From an uncultured Catenibacterium sp. (GTDB taxonomy: Bacteria > Bacillota_I > Bacilli_A > Erysipelotrichales > Coprobacillaceae), in assembly GCA_900540685.1 (NCBI GenBank), contig UQGS01000076.1, positions 1 to 7,295 of the forward strand: DNA of 7,295 nucleotides, written 5' to 3'. Of this stretch, positions 5,733 to 7,295 are shown piece after piece. Numbering within the stretch: the stretch's first letter is position 1; every line of letters starts with the position of its first letter. The notes beneath the pieces were generated by a model. That model was not told the origin of the DNA. It did no database searches and saw only the letters and a program-made list of their open reading frames with translations. A program made the translations under genes and the position numbers.

Positions 5733-6380
5733 ATGAAAAAAATAATAATGATTGTTTTGTCATTACTAATGATTTTAAATGTTCCAATGAGTCGTGTTCA
5801 GGCAGATAATACTGTAGATCAGATTTTAGATAATTACACATATGAGATATTTGAAAATGATGAAAAAAGATTTGTGGATGTAATTAATAAAGAAACAAAG
5901 CATGTGGATTATATTATCTATGATAAGACTACAGGAGTACTTACAATTAATGGGGAAGTTCAAGATTGTGTTGTGACTATTACTCAGCCCAATGGAGCAC
6001 GTACAGTTACAAATGCAGCTACTTGTAAAATAGATTTTAGTGTAATTTATAAGACGGTTAAACTTTTAGCGGGTACTATATTAGCAATTGTGGCTGTGGC
6101 TACTGCTGTATCTACTTGTGGTGTATCAGTCGCTGCTTTTAAAACCGCAGTTTCAGATATATGTCGTAGATATGCTACTGGACAATTAGCATCTAATGTA
6201 TTTTCTGGAGTTAAAGTCAAAGGATATATCAAATATACATTACAAAGAAATAGTAATGGAACATCACGTTATGGCAATAGAAGTCTAACAATGAAGTTTG
6301 GTAGTGGCCCAAATAAGTCATATAGTTTCGGAAATGGTGGCTGGTGGTCTAGTACTAAACCTTATAGTATGGATGATTAA
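5733..6380 (+). CDS. Secreted protein with hydrophobic core, putative bacteriocin/pore-former
   Basis: I do not recognise a family with certainty. The 215-aa protein opens with a clear Sec signal peptide: K2-K3, a hydrophobic core 4-17, and a likely cut after Ala24 (V-Q-A|D). Residues 30-100 look beta-rich and repetitive in style (YEIFENDEKRFVDVI; VDYIIYDKTTGVLTING). Residues 103-137 form a long Ala/Val/Thr hydrophobic segment (LLAGTILAIVAVATAV at 111-126) that could insert into membranes. The tail (160-215) is rich in Gly, Ser and aromatics, with GNGGWWSSTKPYS. The mature part has four cysteines (79, 98, 129, 144), so two disulfides are possible. There is no lipobox, LPXTG motif or double-glycine leader. 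This layout resembles large secreted bacteriocins such as the geobacillin-26 type, but that is a hypothesis. GAGGAAGG lies about 9 bp before the ATG. It is the first gene of a cassette with two small membrane proteins and diverges from a LytTR regulator. Confidence 0.75.
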   Translation: MKKIIMIVLSLLMILNVPMSRVQADNTVDQILDNYTYEIFENDEKRFVDVINKETKHVDYIIYDKTTGVLTINGEVQDCVVTITQPNGARTVTNAATCKIDFSVIYKTVKLLAGTILAIVAVATAVSTCGVSVAAFKTAVSDICRRYATGQLASNVFSGVKVKGYIKYTLQRNSNGTSRYGNRSLTMKFGSGPNKSYSFGNGGWWSSTKPYSMDD

Positions 6381-6420
6381 TGCCATGTTAAACCTTATAT
6401 TTAATCAATACCATTTTATT

Positions 6421-6428
6421 AAGGAGGA
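6421..6428 (+). promoter_or_regulatory. Strong ribosome binding site pointing to ATG 6435
   Basis: AAGGAGGA is ideally spaced for the ATG at 6435, 6 bp downstream, and too far (17 bp) from the TTG at 6446. The next paralogous gene has the same layout (AGGAGGA at 6812-6818, ATG at 6825), so 6435 is the ancestral start. Confidence 0.75.
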
Positions 6429-6434
6429 CTTACT

Positions 6435-6449
6435 ATGGAAAAATTTTGA
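6435..6449 (+). other. Four-codon ORF (M-E-K-F-stop) at the original start of the next gene
   Basis: Translation from the well-placed ATG stops at TGA (6447-6449) after four codons. The stop overlaps a TTG (6446-6448) that opens the membrane protein in another frame. Adding one A or one T in the A5T4 tract at 6439-6447 would join ATG 6435 to that frame. Either a one-base deletion broke the gene start, or this acts as a short leader with reinitiation at TTG. The sequence alone does not decide. Confidence 0.55.
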
Positions 6450-6796
6450 ATTTAAATATATGTATATTGGTTACGTTCTTGTTTGAGTTTTTAGATGGCA
6501 GCAATGTGATTCCATCTCAATATCGTCTAGTAATAGCAGCTATCATTCTGATCATTGATGCAACCTGTGCAATAATCGCAATTATTGAAAGTAGAAAGCA
6601 AAATCATTCAATTAAAATGTTTTTAGATGATTATGTTTGTACTTTAGTTCCAGCAACTATTTTTACACTTCTAGTATTTAATGTTGTTCCTTTAAAATAT
6701 CGTAATGAAGTAGAATCTATAACTACTTTGTATTTAATTATAGGCTTGGTCTACAATTTTTTTAAGGATAGGAAATCAATGAAATCACATCAATAA
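6446..6796 (+). CDS. Small four-helix membrane protein, paralogue of the next gene (start disrupted)
   Basis: This is an unrecognised family. The open frame gives 116 aa with membrane helices at about 3-16, 27-48, 63-81 and 92-106 and a basic tail (FFKDRKSMKSHQ). It aligns without gaps to the downstream protein over the centre: S-x-x-R (Arg27), D-A (38-39), N-x-S (53-55) and F-L (59-60) have the same spacing in both. The only in-frame start near the front is TTG 6446, poorly placed relative to AAGGAGGA. The natural start is ATG 6435, one frame off. If restored, the protein would have three or four extra residues (M-E-K-...). It lies 54 bp after the secreted-protein stop, with no terminator between, so they are probably cotranscribed. 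Immunity to, or export of, the secreted protein is a plausible guess only. Confidence 0.65.
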   Translation: MNLNICILVTFLFEFLDGSNVIPSQYRLVIAAIILIIDATCAIIAIIESRKQNHSIKMFLDDYVCTLVPATIFTLLVFNVVPLKYRNEVESITTLYLIIGLVYNFFKDRKSMKSHQ

Positions 6797-6824
6797 ATAA
6801 TAGACTCTCATAGGAGGATTCATT

Positions 6825-7229
6825 ATGAAATTTTCAACAAAAACAAACATCATGAAAATATGTACTAGATTGAGTACTGCGTTCACAGTATGGTATTTGA
6901 TGTTTGGTGATTCTTTCACAATATTATCAAAAAATCGATCAATTATATTAGTTATACTATTTGTGCTTGATGCAATCATTTTAAGATATCTTCTTAATGA
7001 CAGAATGAAAGAGAACAAATCAAAAGAAGTATTTTTACAAACTGATATATTTGTGCTTATTTCACTTATTGTTCTTATACCTTTGCATTTAGATATTGTA
7101 CATCCAATAATCGCTGCAGTATTATCAGGTTTACTATTGATTTATCAGGGAATCGCAATTACTCATAATATTAAAGAGAGAAGAAAGAAAAAGAAACAAA
7201 AGAAATCAGGCGCAATCCCTAGCGTCTAA
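6825..7229 (+). CDS. Small four-helix membrane protein with polybasic tail
   Basis: This is an unrecognised family, 134 aa. Membrane helices lie at about 16-33, 38-57, 73-88 and 93-113, followed by a strongly basic cytoplasmic tail (ERRKKKKQKK, 118-127). It is a paralogue of the preceding gene: Arg38, Asp49-Ala50, N-x-S (64-66) and F-L (70-71) fall at identical spacing. Start ATG 6825 has AGGAGGA 6 bp upstream. The gap to the preceding stop is 28 bp, so it is the third gene of the cassette. Possible roles are immunity protein, export helper or membrane anchor; none can be proved from sequence. Confidence 0.78.
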   Translation: MKFSTKTNIMKICTRLSTAFTVWYLMFGDSFTILSKNRSIILVILFVLDAIILRYLLNDRMKENKSKEVFLQTDIFVLISLIVLIPLHLDIVHPIIAAVLSGLLLIYQGIAITHNIKERRKKKKQKKSGAIPSV

Positions 7230-7250
7230 TTAAAAAATAACGCTCTTTTT
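7221..7250 (+). terminator. Weak candidate terminator at the end of the cassette
   Basis: AGCGT (7221-7225) and ACGCT (7240-7244) pair over 5 bp around a 14-base AT-rich loop, followed by a T5 run (7246-7250). The stem is short for a terminator and begins within the last codons of the gene. Confidence 0.3.
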
Positions 7251-7295
7251 AAGTAAATTGTTGCTTTAGGTTATCTTATTCAGCAAAAATACCAT

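Noticed and set aside
5701..5736. Eleven-codon upstream ORF (M-E-I-K-K-E...) overlapping the secreted-protein ATG
   Set aside because: It starts about 10 bases from the expected mRNA start with no ribosome binding site, and its codons are simply the A/G-rich binding site of the real gene.
6441..6449. Programmed -1 frameshift at AAATTTTGA
   Set aside because: The codons do not form a canonical X-XXY-YYZ slippery heptamer, and the A-site Phe tRNA would not re-pair after a -1 slip.
6298..6486. 62-codon plus-strand frame spanning the gap after the secreted gene
   Set aside because: It overlaps the end of one gene and the start of the next in a third frame, and ignores the strong AAGGAGGA/ATG 6435 signal.
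7232..7244. 13-base match AAAAAATAACGCT to the region at 1055-1067
   Set aside because: AT-rich and short; here it lies after a gene end with no following promoter or the CTTACA part of the cre-like core.

Overview
This is an AT-rich window with strong AGGAGG-type ribosome binding sites, extended -10 promoters, a SipS-type signal peptidase, an AgrA/AgrC-like LytTR system and CcpA-type (cre-like) sites. Together these indicate a low-GC Bacillota. The unusual 583-residue PEP carboxykinase-family protein and the general style suggest a gut Erysipelotrichia (Catenibacterium/Holdemanella-like). That placement is inference; no marker RNA is present. TGA is used as a stop, so the standard bacterial code applies.

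Left part (1-3850, plus strand): the C-terminal part of a MATE efflux transporter, apparently broken by a one-base deletion in a T7 run. Next is a type I signal peptidase with its own promoter and terminator. A well-expressed-looking PEP carboxykinase/HPr-kinase superfamily protein follows, then a short-chain dehydrogenase/reductase (SDR). The last two are separate transcription units; each has an extended -10 promoter and a cre-like site, so both may be under carbon catabolite control.

Right part (3835-7295): a two-component pair on the minus strand (LytTR response regulator, then an AgrC-like membrane sensor) converges on the SDR gene through a shared bidirectional terminator. The regulator is intact in its REC and LytTR domains. 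The sensor lacks a recognisable ATPase domain. Diverging from the regulator is a plus-strand cassette: a secreted 215-residue protein with an Ala/Val-rich hydrophobic core, followed by two paralogous four-helix membrane proteins. The 180-bp divergent region holds a 12-bp direct repeat (11/12 identical) with a 21-bp period. This is the architecture expected of a LytTR binding site and lies just upstream of a promoter with no good -35.

Best candidate for an undescribed system: the degenerate sensor plus LytTR regulator controlling a secreted pore-former/bacteriocin-like protein with two membrane proteins that could confer immunity or export. Two apparent one-base deletions in homopolymer contexts (MATE and the first membrane protein) should be checked as real mutations versus assembly errors. 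No gene-free stretch exceeds about 180 bp. No tRNA, rRNA, CRISPR array or insertion sequence was seen.
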